A stretch of 64,000 bases of DNA from Chryseobacterium rhizoplanae (GTDB taxonomy: Bacteria > Bacteroidota > Bacteroidia > Flavobacteriales > Weeksellaceae): assembly GCF_900182655.1 (NCBI RefSeq), contig NZ_FXTC01000010.1, positions 1-64,000 of the forward strand, read 5' to 3'. A program made the translations under genes and the position numbers. The first letter of the stretch is position 1. Every line of letters starts with the position of its first letter. This document shows, piece by piece, positions 41,637-50,418 of the stretch. Under the pieces are notes generated by a model that did not search any database, was not told the origin of the DNA, and worked only from the letters and a program-made list of their open reading frames with translations.

Positions 41637-43040
41637 TTACTCTTCCTTCGACTTCATATTCTTTCCATCCGAAATATGCAGTCTTCTGAAAACAAATCCT
41701 GATAAAATCGTTAATATTCCTACCGTAAGAAATGTAAGTCGAAAGGCATTGTGGATTTCACCATTAATCAAATTTGTATTTTCAAACAGTTTTAAAACAA
41801 TCAATCCGAATGCAATCCCGAAACCGATAGCGAGCTGTTGATTCACTGAAATTAAAGAGTTTCCGCTGCTGGTCTGGAAATTCCGAAGGTCAGCAATAGA
41901 AATAGTGTTCATAGAGGTGAACTGTATAGAGTTGAAAAATCCTAATACTGCAATAATGGGAACAAACCAATATAAAGAAGTGTGAATATCAGGTATGGCA
42001 AGAAGACAGATGAGTGTTCCGATGATGAACGTATTCACCATTAAAGTCTGACGATAGCCGTATTTATCCAGAATTTTAATCACGGACGATTTTCCGAAGA
42101 TAGCCGTTAAAGCCATAGGAGCAATAATCCAGCCCGAAGTTACAGCTGATTGTTTATATGCAATCTGAATCATCAGGGGAAGCAATAATGGAACAGAACT
42201 GATTCCTAATCTGGTGGCCAGGTTTCCTACAATACCTACCCGGAATGTTCTCACCTGAAAAAGGTTTAGCGGGAAGATTGGATTTCCTCCCCTTTTAGCA
42301 TGTTTGTAATAATAATACAGGAACAGGAAGCCCATAATGAATACAAGCAAAACAGGGCTGATATTCTGCATGTCCCCGAAAAGTTCCAGTGAAACCGAAA
42401 GCAGGAGGGAGGCTGCTGCAAATATTAAGAACCCCTTTAAATCAAAATCAACATCATCCGACTTATAATTGGGCATGAATTTCAATCCTAAAAGAATTCC
42501 TAAAATGCCAATTGGGATGTTAATCAGAAATATCCAGTGCCATGAAAGGTAATCTACCATATAACCCCCCACTAACGGACCGAGCACAGGACCAATAAGA
42601 GCCGGAATGATGGCAAAGTTCATCGCTTTAAGCAGTTCACTTTTATCAAATGTTTTGATGAGTGCCAGCTTCCCGACAGGAGTCATTAAACTTCCCCCGA
42701 CTCCCTGGATAACTCTGGAAATCACTAAATGGGTGAGATTCTGAGACAAGGAACAAAACAAAGAACCTAAGCTGAACAATACCAACGAGAAAATAAATAC
42801 TTTTTTGGTCCCGAACCGGTCTGCCAGAAATCCGCTGGCAGGCATGAAAACAGCTAATGTCAGAACATAGCTGATAATTGCGTTCTGCATATTAAGCGGA
42901 GACTCATGCAGATCTTTTGCAATAGCGGGCAGAGAAGTATTCAGGATCGTGGAATCCAGCATCTGCATAAAAATAGCCGTGGCCAGAATTAAGGGAAGTA
43001 TTTTCTTTATGGACGTCTGTTGTGTGTTTGCTTCTGTCAT
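41637..43040 (-). CDS. MFS multidrug exporter, DHA2 (EmrB/QacA-like) type
   Basis: The 467-residue transporter has about 13-14 helices. Its motifs are those of the DHA2 group: LDSTILNTSLPAIAKDLH in helix 1 (acid residue in the membrane) and FMPASGFLADRFGTKKVFI as motif A. VISRVIQGVGGSLMTPVGK serves as motif B, and GPVLGPLVGGYMVDYLSWHWIFLINIPIG as motif C. It exports drugs or toxic compounds with protons. It follows the redox cluster in the same direction but with its own spacer. Confidence 0.92.
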   Translation of the reverse strand: MTEANTQQTSIKKILPLILATAIFMQMLDSTILNTSLPAIAKDLHESPLNMQNAIISYVLTLAVFMPASGFLADRFGTKKVFIFSLVLFSLGSLFCSLSQNLTHLVISRVIQGVGGSLMTPVGKLALIKTFDKSELLKAMNFAIIPALIGPVLGPLVGGYMVDYLSWHWIFLINIPIGILGILLGLKFMPNYKSDDVDFDLKGFLIFAAASLLLSVSLELFGDMQNISPVLLVFIMGFLFLYYYYKHAKRGGNPIFPLNLFQVRTFRVGIVGNLATRLGISSVPLLLPLMIQIAYKQSAVTSGWIIAPMALTAIFGKSSVIKILDKYGYRQTLMVNTFIIGTLICLLAIPDIHTSLYWFVPIIAVLGFFNSIQFTSMNTISIADLRNFQTSSGNSLISVNQQLAIGFGIAFGLIVLKLFENTNLINGEIHNAFRLTFLTVGILTILSGFVFRRLHISDGKNMKSKEE

Positions 43041-43143
43041 TTTGTATAGGCTGGAATGTGAAAAATGTCCAGACTTGTTTTATGTGAAGAGCCGCCTTCT
43101 TTAAGCGGTTTGATCCTTAGATAAAGAAATCCATATAAAATTA

Positions 43144-43175
43144 AAAAAGTCCTGTGAAATTTCACAGGACTTTTT
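43144..43175 (-). terminator. Terminator of the 43179 gene
   Basis: A perfect 32-nt palindrome, with arms 43144-43159 and 43160-43175 and flanking A/T tracts. Confidence 0.85.
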
Positions 43176-43178
43176 GAT

Positions 43179-43991
43179 TTATTTTCTAGGTTTTTCTACT
43201 CCTTTCCATTCATCACCGGCTTTTCTGTACTGGCTTAAAGTGAAAGTTTTGAAATCCTTTGTTTTGTATTCGATGTTATCGGTATTCTGCTCAAACGGCA
43301 TGATGTAATAATATTCAATGTCTGTTTTATCAGACTTGTTTCCTTTTTTTACAGTAGGAACATATTTCGAAAACTTATAGCTTGGAAGATATTGTTTCAG
43401 TCTTGCGTAGAAAGCTTTGTCTTCTTTTTCGCTAGGAATGATATCTACAATATTCAAATCATCTTTTTTCTTATCAATCCAAAGGTAATACGTCTTTTCT
43501 TCTCCTATATTTCTGTTGAAAGAGTTGAAGGCAAATAATTCTTTCGGTACAAGTTCCTTGATTTTTTCAGGATCAACCTTAGTGTAGTATTGCCCTTTTG
43601 AAGGATCTACATACGTTTCAAGGTTATACATTAATACAGAATTGTTTTCAAATTTTTTATTTTTAAAATATTGATTTAAAGATAATTCTGCAGTGGCTCT
43701 GAGTTCTTTACCTCTGGCATCCAGTTTTTTTGTTGGATTCTGAGGATTTACATATTTTACAAATTCATATAAAACAACAGGTTTTATATCTTTAAGGTGA
43801 GGATACGTTTTTAGCTGCTCTGCTTTTACAAGCCAGTAGAATTGTTGGTAATAATCATCTTTATCCTGATCTTTTACACTTTTATAAGCCAAAGCAAGCT
43901 TCTTTGAATTCAGATATTTGCCATATTTTCCTTGTCCAAAAGCAAAACTTATGGCTAATAAGGCAAATAAAACAGTTAGGTTTCTTCTCAT
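43179..43991 (-). CDS. Secreted hypothetical protein, 270 residues
   Basis: The start at 43991 (MRRNLTVLFALLAISFAFGQ) gives a clean signal peptide; the frame extends to 44021 but those ten residues would precede it. The mature part is Lys/Tyr-rich and mostly helical at first (KYLNSKKLALAYKSVKDQDKDDYYQQFYWLVKAEQL), then strand-rich (TDIEYYYIMPFEQNTDNIEY). I recognise no family. It is monocistronic. Confidence 0.65.
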   Translation of the reverse strand: MRRNLTVLFALLAISFAFGQGKYGKYLNSKKLALAYKSVKDQDKDDYYQQFYWLVKAEQLKTYPHLKDIKPVVLYEFVKYVNPQNPTKKLDARGKELRATAELSLNQYFKNKKFENNSVLMYNLETYVDPSKGQYYTKVDPEKIKELVPKELFAFNSFNRNIGEEKTYYLWIDKKKDDLNIVDIIPSEKEDKAFYARLKQYLPSYKFSKYVPTVKKGNKSDKTDIEYYYIMPFEQNTDNIEYKTKDFKTFTLSQYRKAGDEWKGVEKPRK

Positions 43992-44440
43992 TTTTTTATA
44001 ATTGATATTTTCGTTTTCCAAATATAATTATTTATTAGATATTATTTTGGATTGTCAGTTAAATTATGCCATATTGTTATTGTTAATTCAAAAGAAAATC
44101 CTGTATTGCTACAGGATTGATAAATTATAACTGAGGGAGTTATATGTTTGAATGAAAAATATATATATTTTAATTAGTGAATTAATATTATTGGCAAGGT
44201 TAAATAAACGCTATGGTCGCAAGGTTTATATTTTAATCCCATATATTTCGTTCGCAAGGGCACTTTGTTCAGCGAGGATATCAGTTTGTCTGTTGCTAAG
44301 TGAAACGCCTTTGCGATCGTTCTTAAACACTAATGGAAATAGCTTAGCGTACGCCGCGTTAAAATATCCCGAAACCAGAAACACGCAACAAATTTACCAG
44401 CGCAGCAGATTGACGATTGACTATTCATCAACATACCTCT
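43992..44440. other. 449-bp region between convergent-looking minus genes, with repeat copy B
   Basis: It holds the dispersed repeat copy at 44205-44364. An apparent 115-codon plus-strand frame (44152-44499) runs through the repeat and is not credible. Confidence 0.5.
44205..44364. repeat. Dispersed palindromic intergenic repeat, copy B
   Basis: TAAACGCTATGGTCGCAAGG opens the element. Arms CGCAAGGGCACTTTGTTCAG (44253-44272) and TGCTAAGTGAAACGCCTTTG (44294-44313) are imperfectly complementary, and the element closes with CGCCGCGTTAAAA. Same family as 6814-7001 and 60724-60845. Confidence 0.75.
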
Positions 44441-46108
44441 CTAATACGAAGTTTCATGTACTTTCACCGCTCTTCCGCTTGGATCATTCATTTTTTTGAA
44501 GGCTTCATCCCATTCTAAGGCGATAGGAGTGGAGCATGCGACAGATGGAACAGAAGGTACAGTCGCGGCTGCTGTTTCACTTGGGAAATGTTCTTCAAAA
44601 ATAGTTCTGTATCTGTATTCTTCTTTGTTCTGTGGTGTATTTAGCGGAAATCTGAATCTTGCGTTTGCCATCATTTCATCCGTTACTTCTTTTTCAGCAA
44701 CCTCTTTTAAAGTATCGATCCATGAATAACCCACACCATCCGAGAACTGTTCTTTCTGTCTCCAGACAATAGAATCAGGAAGAATGTCTTCAAAGGCTTT
44801 TCTCAATACCCATTTTTCGATTTTTCCTTCAGCGGTATTGATCATTTTATCTTTTGGGTTAAGAGTCATGGCAATATCCATAAATTCTTTATCAAGGAAA
44901 GGAACTCTTCCTTCAATTCCCCAGCTCATTAAAGCCTTGTTAGCTCTTAAGCAGTCATACAGGTGAAGTTTACCCAGTTTTCTTACTGTTTCATCATGGA
45001 ATTCCCTTGCGTTGGGAGCTTTATGGAAATATAAATATCCACCGAATAATTCATCTGAACCTTCTCCTGAAAGTACCATTTTTATCCCCATAGACTTGAT
45101 TACTCTTGCCAGCAGATACATTGGGGTGGATGCCCTGATGGTTGTTACATCATAGGTTTCCAGGTGATAAATGACATCGCGTACAGCATCCAGCCCTTCC
45201 TGAACGGTAAAGTTAACTTCATGATGAACAGATCCGATGTGTTTTGCAGCGGTCTGTGCAGCAGTCAGATCGGGAGAACCTACAAGTCCTACAGCAAAAC
45301 TGTGAAGTCTTGGATACCAGGCTTCCTGTGTATCTCCACTTTCAACTCTCTGGCGGGCAAATTTTGCAGTAATTGCTGATATAACCGAAGAATCCAAACC
45401 TCCGGAAAGAAGCACTCCATAAGGAACATCACTCATCAGTTGTCTGTGAACAGCATCCTCAAGGCCTTTTCTCAATTTTGCGATATCTGTTTCGTTTTCT
45501 TTCACATGATCAAAGCTGTCCCAATCTCTTGTATACCATTGCTGAAGCTCTGTGCCGTCTGGACTGTAAACAAAATGACCCGGTAAGAAAGTTTCGATTT
45601 TTTTGCATACTCCTTCAAGGGCTTTTAATTCAGAAGCTACATAATAGTTTCCGTTTTTGTCCCAGCCTTGATAAAGAGGGCAGATTCCCATATGGTCACG
45701 GGCAATAAGATAGACATCATTTTCAGTGTCGTATAATGCGAAGGCAAAAATTCCGTTCAGTTTTTCAACGAAATTTTTTCCATATTTTCTGTAAAGAGCA
45801 AGGATAACCTCGCAGTCAGACTGAGTTTGGAACTCATAATCAGGAAATTCTTCTTTTAGTTCTCTATGGTTGTAGATTTCGCCGTTCACAGCTAATACTA
45901 CTTTTCCGTCTTTTGTAAATAAAGGTTGTTTTCCAGAGGTAGGATCTACAATAGCAAGTCTTTCGTGAGAGAAAATTACTTTTTCATCCTGAAAAACTCC
46001 GCTCCAATCCGGTCCTCTGTGACGGATTTTTTTTGACATTTCCAAAACCTGAGGTCTTAATACTTCAGTTTTCTGTTTGGCGTCAAATAAACATACAATT
46101 CCACACAT
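44441..46108 (-). CDS. asnB: Asparagine synthase B (glutamine-hydrolysing)
   Basis: The 555-residue enzyme makes asparagine from aspartate, glutamine and ATP. Cys2 after the initiator Met (MCGIVCLFDA) is the glutaminase nucleophile, with RLAIVDPTSGKQP and NGEIYNHRELK in the same domain. The synthetase domain has the ATP-pyrophosphatase loop GVLLSGGLDSSVISAI and LSGEGSDELFGGYLYFHKAP. A TACTTTTG box lies 20 nt upstream (46129-46136, minus). Together with the ansA gene in this window it gives both directions of asparagine metabolism. Confidence 0.96.
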   Translation of the reverse strand: MCGIVCLFDAKQKTEVLRPQVLEMSKKIRHRGPDWSGVFQDEKVIFSHERLAIVDPTSGKQPLFTKDGKVVLAVNGEIYNHRELKEEFPDYEFQTQSDCEVILALYRKYGKNFVEKLNGIFAFALYDTENDVYLIARDHMGICPLYQGWDKNGNYYVASELKALEGVCKKIETFLPGHFVYSPDGTELQQWYTRDWDSFDHVKENETDIAKLRKGLEDAVHRQLMSDVPYGVLLSGGLDSSVISAITAKFARQRVESGDTQEAWYPRLHSFAVGLVGSPDLTAAQTAAKHIGSVHHEVNFTVQEGLDAVRDVIYHLETYDVTTIRASTPMYLLARVIKSMGIKMVLSGEGSDELFGGYLYFHKAPNAREFHDETVRKLGKLHLYDCLRANKALMSWGIEGRVPFLDKEFMDIAMTLNPKDKMINTAEGKIEKWVLRKAFEDILPDSIVWRQKEQFSDGVGYSWIDTLKEVAEKEVTDEMMANARFRFPLNTPQNKEEYRYRTIFEEHFPSETAAATVPSVPSVACSTPIALEWDEAFKKMNDPSGRAVKVHETSY

Positions 46109-46128
46109 AATTTCTATTATTTATGAGA

Positions 46129-46136
46129 CAAAAGTA
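46129..46136 (-). promoter_or_regulatory. -7 element TACTTTTG for asnB
   Basis: It is an exact TAnnTTTG match 20 nt before the asnB ATG on the minus strand. Confidence 0.55.
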
Positions 46137-46392
46137 AAGTTGATGTTTATAAATAACAATAAAAAATGTTTGAAACGGAATATTTTTAATCAATTAATAT
46201 TTTAAAGTTAAAAATATCAACTATTTGTTCGATTTTGCGTGTTTTTGATTGATTTTTTTCGTTAGGCTAAAATTTGTAATATTTCCATACAAAATAAAAA
46301 TGACATATTTATTAATCTATGGTAATTAATTATATGAATTTTAACCCTTACTTTGTGGCTCGAAATAATTTTTTTTCATCATTTGTGTTTTT

Positions 46393-46421
46393 ACCTTCTT
46401 GCAATTCTCATGCAAGAAGGT
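46393..46421 (+). terminator. Plus-oriented terminator hairpin with no plus gene before it
   Basis: ACCTTCTTGCA (46393-46403) pairs with TGCAAGAAGGT (46411-46421) and is followed on the plus strand by TTTGTTTTT. On the minus strand it lacks a T tract, so as a terminator of the PNGase gene it would be poor. Confidence 0.5.
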
Positions 46422-46428
46422 TTTGTTT

Positions 46429-48096
46429 TTATTGTACTCCAAGTAACGTTCCCGAAACATTCCATGAACTGAAACTTGTGCCTTCGGAAGCTCCCTGAGG
46501 AATTTTTACCTGGATTGTATGTTTACCCGCTTTCAAATCTCCAAGAGGAATAAAGTTAGGATTGGTAACCGTTCCCGGGCACCAGTTTGATCTGCTGAGG
46601 TCTGATGATGAAAGACCGTCCTGGAAATTTCCTGATGCAGGATTGTACAAACGGTACGAACCACAGTCTGTTCTCCATGGCACGAATGAAAATATTTGAT
46701 TTCCATCAACGAAAATAGAATTGGCTTTAGGAACAAACTCATCGCCGTTTTCCCAACCTCCATGTCCGGTTGTGGTATATCTTAGCTGTGCATTTTTCAA
46801 ATCTTTATTTAAAGTGAAATTGACAAGGAGTCCTTTATCCTGATTGAACATCGTAGAGTAATCCTGTCCGGCCATTTCCATAATATTTAAAGTATTGAAT
46901 AATGGTATCGCTGTATTGTTTTTATTAATTGTCTGATCGCTTTTGTGAATGGTGATATCAAGGCTTACTTTATGTCCGCCTTTGTCATAGTTGCCAATAA
47001 ATGTACCTACCCAAAGTTCTTTTCCGGATAATGCAGGTTTAAGATCTGTAATATCCTGGCGGTAAGGACTGATGGTCTGCCAGTTTTTTCCTTTAAGCTG
47101 GATATGATTAAACTTCTGGATTCCAAAAGCGGTAAAGAATCTCATCATTTCCATAGCAGGACTATAGTTGTCTGTAGCTATTATCCCATAATACTGCTTT
47201 CCGTTTCCATTTTCGTAGACAGGAAGTGTTTTTGCCCCTTTTTCCAATCCATCAAAAAAGGATTTTTCTTTATCCTGAGGAATGAAAAATACGGTTCCGG
47301 TTCTGTCATAGGCATCACCGTTCGATTGTTGTTTCAGTTCTACAAAAATATTTTCTCCTTCCGTAATCGCCGGGAATTTTATCTTTTTAAGAATGATTGT
47401 CCCGTTGGCGTATCTTTTTATCTTATCATCTGATTTAGAAGTATCAGAGAAATTGATCGTTTCATTTTCAAAAACATTCAGCGTGGTAAATCTGCTTTTC
47501 CAAAGTAAATCTTTGTATCCCAGCTGATCTGTTGTTTGTATGTTTCCTTTTACAATATTTTCAATTCCGGTATTTTTTATTTTTTTGATCGAACCGGCTG
47601 TAATTAAAGAGTTCTTATTTCTCTCCACTTCCAGAACCAGACCTAAACTCTGTCCTAATACAGAAGGCCCTCCTTTTAGCTTTAAATCATTCGTATACCA
47701 GATCTCAATGGTATTTGAATTGACTTTGGTAACTGCTTTTTTACAGTTGTATCCTAAAATCTTTTTAGTTTCATTGGTAAGTTCAAAATCCTGTTTTCCT
47801 ACAGACTCATTATCTGATGTTGAAATAATGGATTCCGGTTTTAAAAAGGCGTATGAAACAATAGTATTTGATGGTTTTTCTACCTTAGTGATTTCATAAG
47901 GGAAGCTGCTTTTTTGTTCTTTGATGGTACTGTTGAGGATGAAATTTTCTTTCTCATTAACCCAAACGATAGTGGAGGGCTGGTCAGCAGTAGTTTTTCC
48001 GTTATATGAGCTGGTATACTGAATTTCATAGGTCTGTGCAGAAAACAAACAGTATAAGAAAATGGCCAGGAAATTGAAAACAGTTCTTGTATGCAT
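46429..48096 (-). CDS. PNGase F-like peptide-N-glycosidase with extra N-terminal domain
   Basis: The 555-residue secreted protein has a signal peptide (to about Ala20). A GLPGLI-like region follows (residues about 22-200, with TKKILGYNCKKAV and an LGQSLGLVLEVE segment), then the two jelly-roll domains of PNGase F. The catalytic-type Asp264 lies in DAYDRTGTVFFIPQ, at the place of the WDRYANVY motif of the classical enzyme. The second domain has TGHGGWENGDEFVPK, WRTDCGSYRLYN and NWCPGTVTNPNF. PNGase F cleaves N-glycans from glycoproteins at asparagine. Classical PNGase F lacks the N-terminal domain, while the PNGase F-II type carries an added N-terminal domain, so this looks closer to that type. 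Confidence 0.82.
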   Translation of the reverse strand: MHTRTVFNFLAIFLYCLFSAQTYEIQYTSSYNGKTTADQPSTIVWVNEKENFILNSTIKEQKSSFPYEITKVEKPSNTIVSYAFLKPESIISTSDNESVGKQDFELTNETKKILGYNCKKAVTKVNSNTIEIWYTNDLKLKGGPSVLGQSLGLVLEVERNKNSLITAGSIKKIKNTGIENIVKGNIQTTDQLGYKDLLWKSRFTTLNVFENETINFSDTSKSDDKIKRYANGTIILKKIKFPAITEGENIFVELKQQSNGDAYDRTGTVFFIPQDKEKSFFDGLEKGAKTLPVYENGNGKQYYGIIATDNYSPAMEMMRFFTAFGIQKFNHIQLKGKNWQTISPYRQDITDLKPALSGKELWVGTFIGNYDKGGHKVSLDITIHKSDQTINKNNTAIPLFNTLNIMEMAGQDYSTMFNQDKGLLVNFTLNKDLKNAQLRYTTTGHGGWENGDEFVPKANSIFVDGNQIFSFVPWRTDCGSYRLYNPASGNFQDGLSSSDLSRSNWCPGTVTNPNFIPLGDLKAGKHTIQVKIPQGASEGTSFSSWNVSGTLLGVQ

Positions 48097-48112
48097 AAAA
48101 ATGAGTTTGCTG

Positions 48113-48120
48113 CAAAGTTA
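48113..48120 (-). promoter_or_regulatory. -7 element TAACTTTG for the PNGase-like gene
   Basis: It is an exact consensus match 16 nt upstream of the ATG at 48096. Confidence 0.55.
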
Positions 48121-48229
48121 TTCTAAAGTTTCCACAGCATCAAAACGGTTGAATTTATACAGTTAGTAGACAGTATGCTTTAAATGTTACAAAAAATGTT
48201 ACATTTTTTAGAAAGATTTTTAAATAAAA

Positions 48230-48258
48230 AAAACTACTCCAGAAAATAGAGTAGTTTT
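48230..48258 (-). terminator. Terminator of the rRNA methyltransferase gene
   Basis: AAAACTACTC (48230-48239) pairs with GAGTAGTTTT (48249-48258); on the minus strand it is followed by a long T tract. Confidence 0.85.
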
Positions 48259-48280
48259 ATGTATTGTTTATTGGTTGAGA

Positions 48281-49486
48281 TTAAGAAACTCTCTCAATCA
48301 AAGCCATGTAGAATCCGTCATAACCTTCGCTAGGCATTACTTTTTCATCCTTAATCATTTTGAATCCAGGATTGTTTTTGATGAATTCATCTACCTGCAG
48401 ATTGTTTTCAGAAGGAAGGATAGAACATGTAGCGTACACCATTTTTCCTCCTTTTTTAAGCATTTTAGAATAGTCCTGAAGGATTTGCTGCTGTTCTTTT
48501 TTAATTCTGTCAATAAAGTCCTGATCAATCTTCCACTTACTGTCCGGGTTTCTTTTTAAAACTCCAAGACCGGAACATGGTGCATCAATCAGAAGTCTGT
48601 CAGCTTTTTCATGAAGACGTTTGATTACTTTGTTATCGGCAATCATACGGGTTTCAATATTGTGAGCTCCGGCTCTTTTAGCACGGCGCTTCAATTCGGC
48701 AAGTTTCCACTCGAAAATATCCAGGGCAACAATCTGACCTTTATTTTTCATTAATGCTGCCAGGTGAAGAGTTTTTCCTCCCGCACCGGCACATGCATCC
48801 ACCACTCTTTGCCCTTCCTGTACATCAAGGAAATAACCGATCTTTTGAGAAGAAGCATCCTGAACTTCAAATAATCCTTCTTTAAAAGCGGTGGTAAGAA
48901 AAACGTTTTTCTTCTCTTCTAGCTGAACAGCATCAGGATAATTTTTAATAGGGAAAGCAACAACACCTTCATCAGAAAGGTCAGAAATAAGTTCTCTTGT
49001 TGTTGTTCTTAAAGAGTTTGCTCTTAAAACAGTAGGTGCCTGCTCATTCAAAGCAGCCATTTCTCTTTCCCATTTGGGTCCAAGTTCTTTTTCAAGAGTT
49101 TCGGCAAGCCATTCAGGAATAGAATGCTCTATTGCTTTTGTAGGAACTGTATTCTTTTTAAGTTTTGTAAGAATGTCGGCAATTTTGATTCCGTCAAATT
49201 CTTCAAATTTTTTATAATTGGTTTTACTCCAAAGTAAATAGGCGATGATAAGCTTGTAAATATTGTTGGGTTTTACACCTTCCCCCATGTAATATTCAAG
49301 ACGTTTTTTCCAACGGATGATATTGTAGAAAATCTCAGAAACAACGGCTCTGTCCTGGCTTCCCCATTTTCTGTTTGCTTTCAGAAGTCTTTCAATAACC
49401 TTATCGGCATATTTGTTTTTTTCAAAAAATGTCTCCTGTAGGGCATCGTGAATTCCGATGGCCAAGTTTCTGTGAATAAGTTCCAT
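48281..49486 (-). CDS. RsmB/NOP2-type rRNA (cytosine-5) methyltransferase
   Basis: The 401-residue protein has an N-terminal RNA-binding helical region. The SAM domain has VDACAGAGGKTLHLAALM (motif I), LLIDAPCSGLGVLKRNPDSKW (motif IV, Pro-Cys) and MVYATCSILPSENN (motif VI, the catalytic Thr-Cys). Both cysteines needed for m5C formation are present. It resembles RsmB, which methylates C967 of 16S rRNA, without the NusB-like domain being clear. A TATTTTTG box (49512-49519, minus) lies 25 nt upstream. Confidence 0.88.
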   Translation of the reverse strand: MELIHRNLAIGIHDALQETFFEKNKYADKVIERLLKANRKWGSQDRAVVSEIFYNIIRWKKRLEYYMGEGVKPNNIYKLIIAYLLWSKTNYKKFEEFDGIKIADILTKLKKNTVPTKAIEHSIPEWLAETLEKELGPKWEREMAALNEQAPTVLRANSLRTTTRELISDLSDEGVVAFPIKNYPDAVQLEEKKNVFLTTAFKEGLFEVQDASSQKIGYFLDVQEGQRVVDACAGAGGKTLHLAALMKNKGQIVALDIFEWKLAELKRRAKRAGAHNIETRMIADNKVIKRLHEKADRLLIDAPCSGLGVLKRNPDSKWKIDQDFIDRIKKEQQQILQDYSKMLKKGGKMVYATCSILPSENNLQVDEFIKNNPGFKMIKDEKVMPSEGYDGFYMALIERVS

Positions 49487-49511
49487 AAATTTGCTTCGCT
49501 GTTTGAATCTG

Positions 49512-49519
49512 CAAAAATA
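49512..49519 (-). promoter_or_regulatory. -7 element TATTTTTG for the rRNA methyltransferase
   Basis: It is an exact consensus match on the minus strand, 25 nt before the ATG at 49486. Confidence 0.55.
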
Positions 49520-49763
49520 CGACTTTTAATTGAGAGTTTGGAATTTGGGGTGGGAGAGTTTGAGAATAGGAGAGTGAATGGTGAATGGTCAATATGCTGG
49601 GCTTGTGAATTTTTTTCGGGGTACGAGATGCGAGATGGAAGATTCGGGGTTTGGGGACTTTGGTTGAGATTGAAGTTGGGAATTCACCTTTCACTTTGCG
49701 AAGTAAAAATTGACTTACTGATGGTCTCATTATTCCCTCTTGACTTCAACCTCTAAAAAGCTC

Positions 49764-49771
49764 TACCTTTG
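49764..49771 (+). promoter_or_regulatory. -7 element TACCTTTG for the YjdM-like gene
   Basis: It is an exact consensus match 15 nt before the ATG at 49787. It covers an in-frame TTG at 49769, which is therefore not the start. Confidence 0.6.
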
Positions 49772-49786
49772 CAAAAAATAAAAAAT

Positions 49787-50131
49787 ATGAGTGATACAGT
49801 ACTTTGTCCGAAATGCAGCTCTGAGTTTACCTATCCGAGCGATAATATGATGGTTTGTTCCCAGTGTTTCTACGAGTGGGATCCTGCAGAAGCGGCTTCA
49901 GAAGCAGCTAACGAAGGGAAAATATTGGATTCAAACGGTAACGAACTTCAGGATGGAGATTCTGTAGTCGTAGTAAAAGATCTTCCTGTAAAAGGAGCAC
50001 CAAAACCGGTAAAAGCTGGAACCAAAGTGAAAAATATCCGTTTAAGACCAGGAAGTGATCACAATATTGACTGCAAAATTGATGGTTTCGGAGCTATGGC
50101 TCTTAAGTCTGAATTTGTAAAGAAAGCGTAA
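49787..50131 (+). CDS. YjdM/PhnA-family zinc-ribbon protein
   Basis: The 114-residue protein has an N-terminal zinc ribbon with two Cys pairs (VLCPKCSSEF and MVCSQCFYEW) followed by the conserved PhnA body: DSNGNELQDGDSVVVVKDL, KGAPKPVKAGTKVKNIRL and DCKIDGFGAMALKSEFVKK. Despite the PhnA name, the family has no proven role in phosphonate use. The ATG at 49787 is chosen because the upstream TTG lies in the promoter box. Length is normal for the family. Confidence 0.9.
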   Translation: MSDTVLCPKCSSEFTYPSDNMMVCSQCFYEWDPAEAASEAANEGKILDSNGNELQDGDSVVVVKDLPVKGAPKPVKAGTKVKNIRLRPGSDHNIDCKIDGFGAMALKSEFVKKA

Positions 50132-50418
50132 GAAAACTTTGTTTTTTTATGCCCATAAAATAAGAAAAGGAAAAGATTGGACAGTGTAATCTTTCTAAGA
50201 CTTAATTGCAAGATTGCTAATGTCCGTCTGGAAGGCAGAAAGAGAAATAACCAAAAATTTCCTTAAGCTTTGGAAGTACAAATGTAAGAAAAAGTTTTAT
50301 AACCAATTCTTATGTTTGTATTTTTTTTATAGATAAGTGTAAGTAAATGTATAGGTTATGTAAAATGTAGGGAAGGGTAAAATGCTTCATCTACAATAAC
50401 CATCTTACCTTTCTGGCT

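Larger units (their letters stand above)
46109..46428. other. 320-bp intergenic region, possible plus-strand small RNA
   Basis: It contains the asnB promoter and, from 46393, a terminator-like hairpin that points in the plus direction although both neighbours are minus-strand genes. Confidence 0.4.

Noticed and set aside
44152..44499. 115-codon plus-strand ORF
   Set aside because: It runs through the palindromic repeat and into the antisense end of asnB; composition is non-coding.
49422..49756. Overlapping ORFs on both strands upstream of the YjdM-like gene
   Set aside because: They share the spacer and the start of the rRNA methyltransferase gene, with no recognisable protein features.
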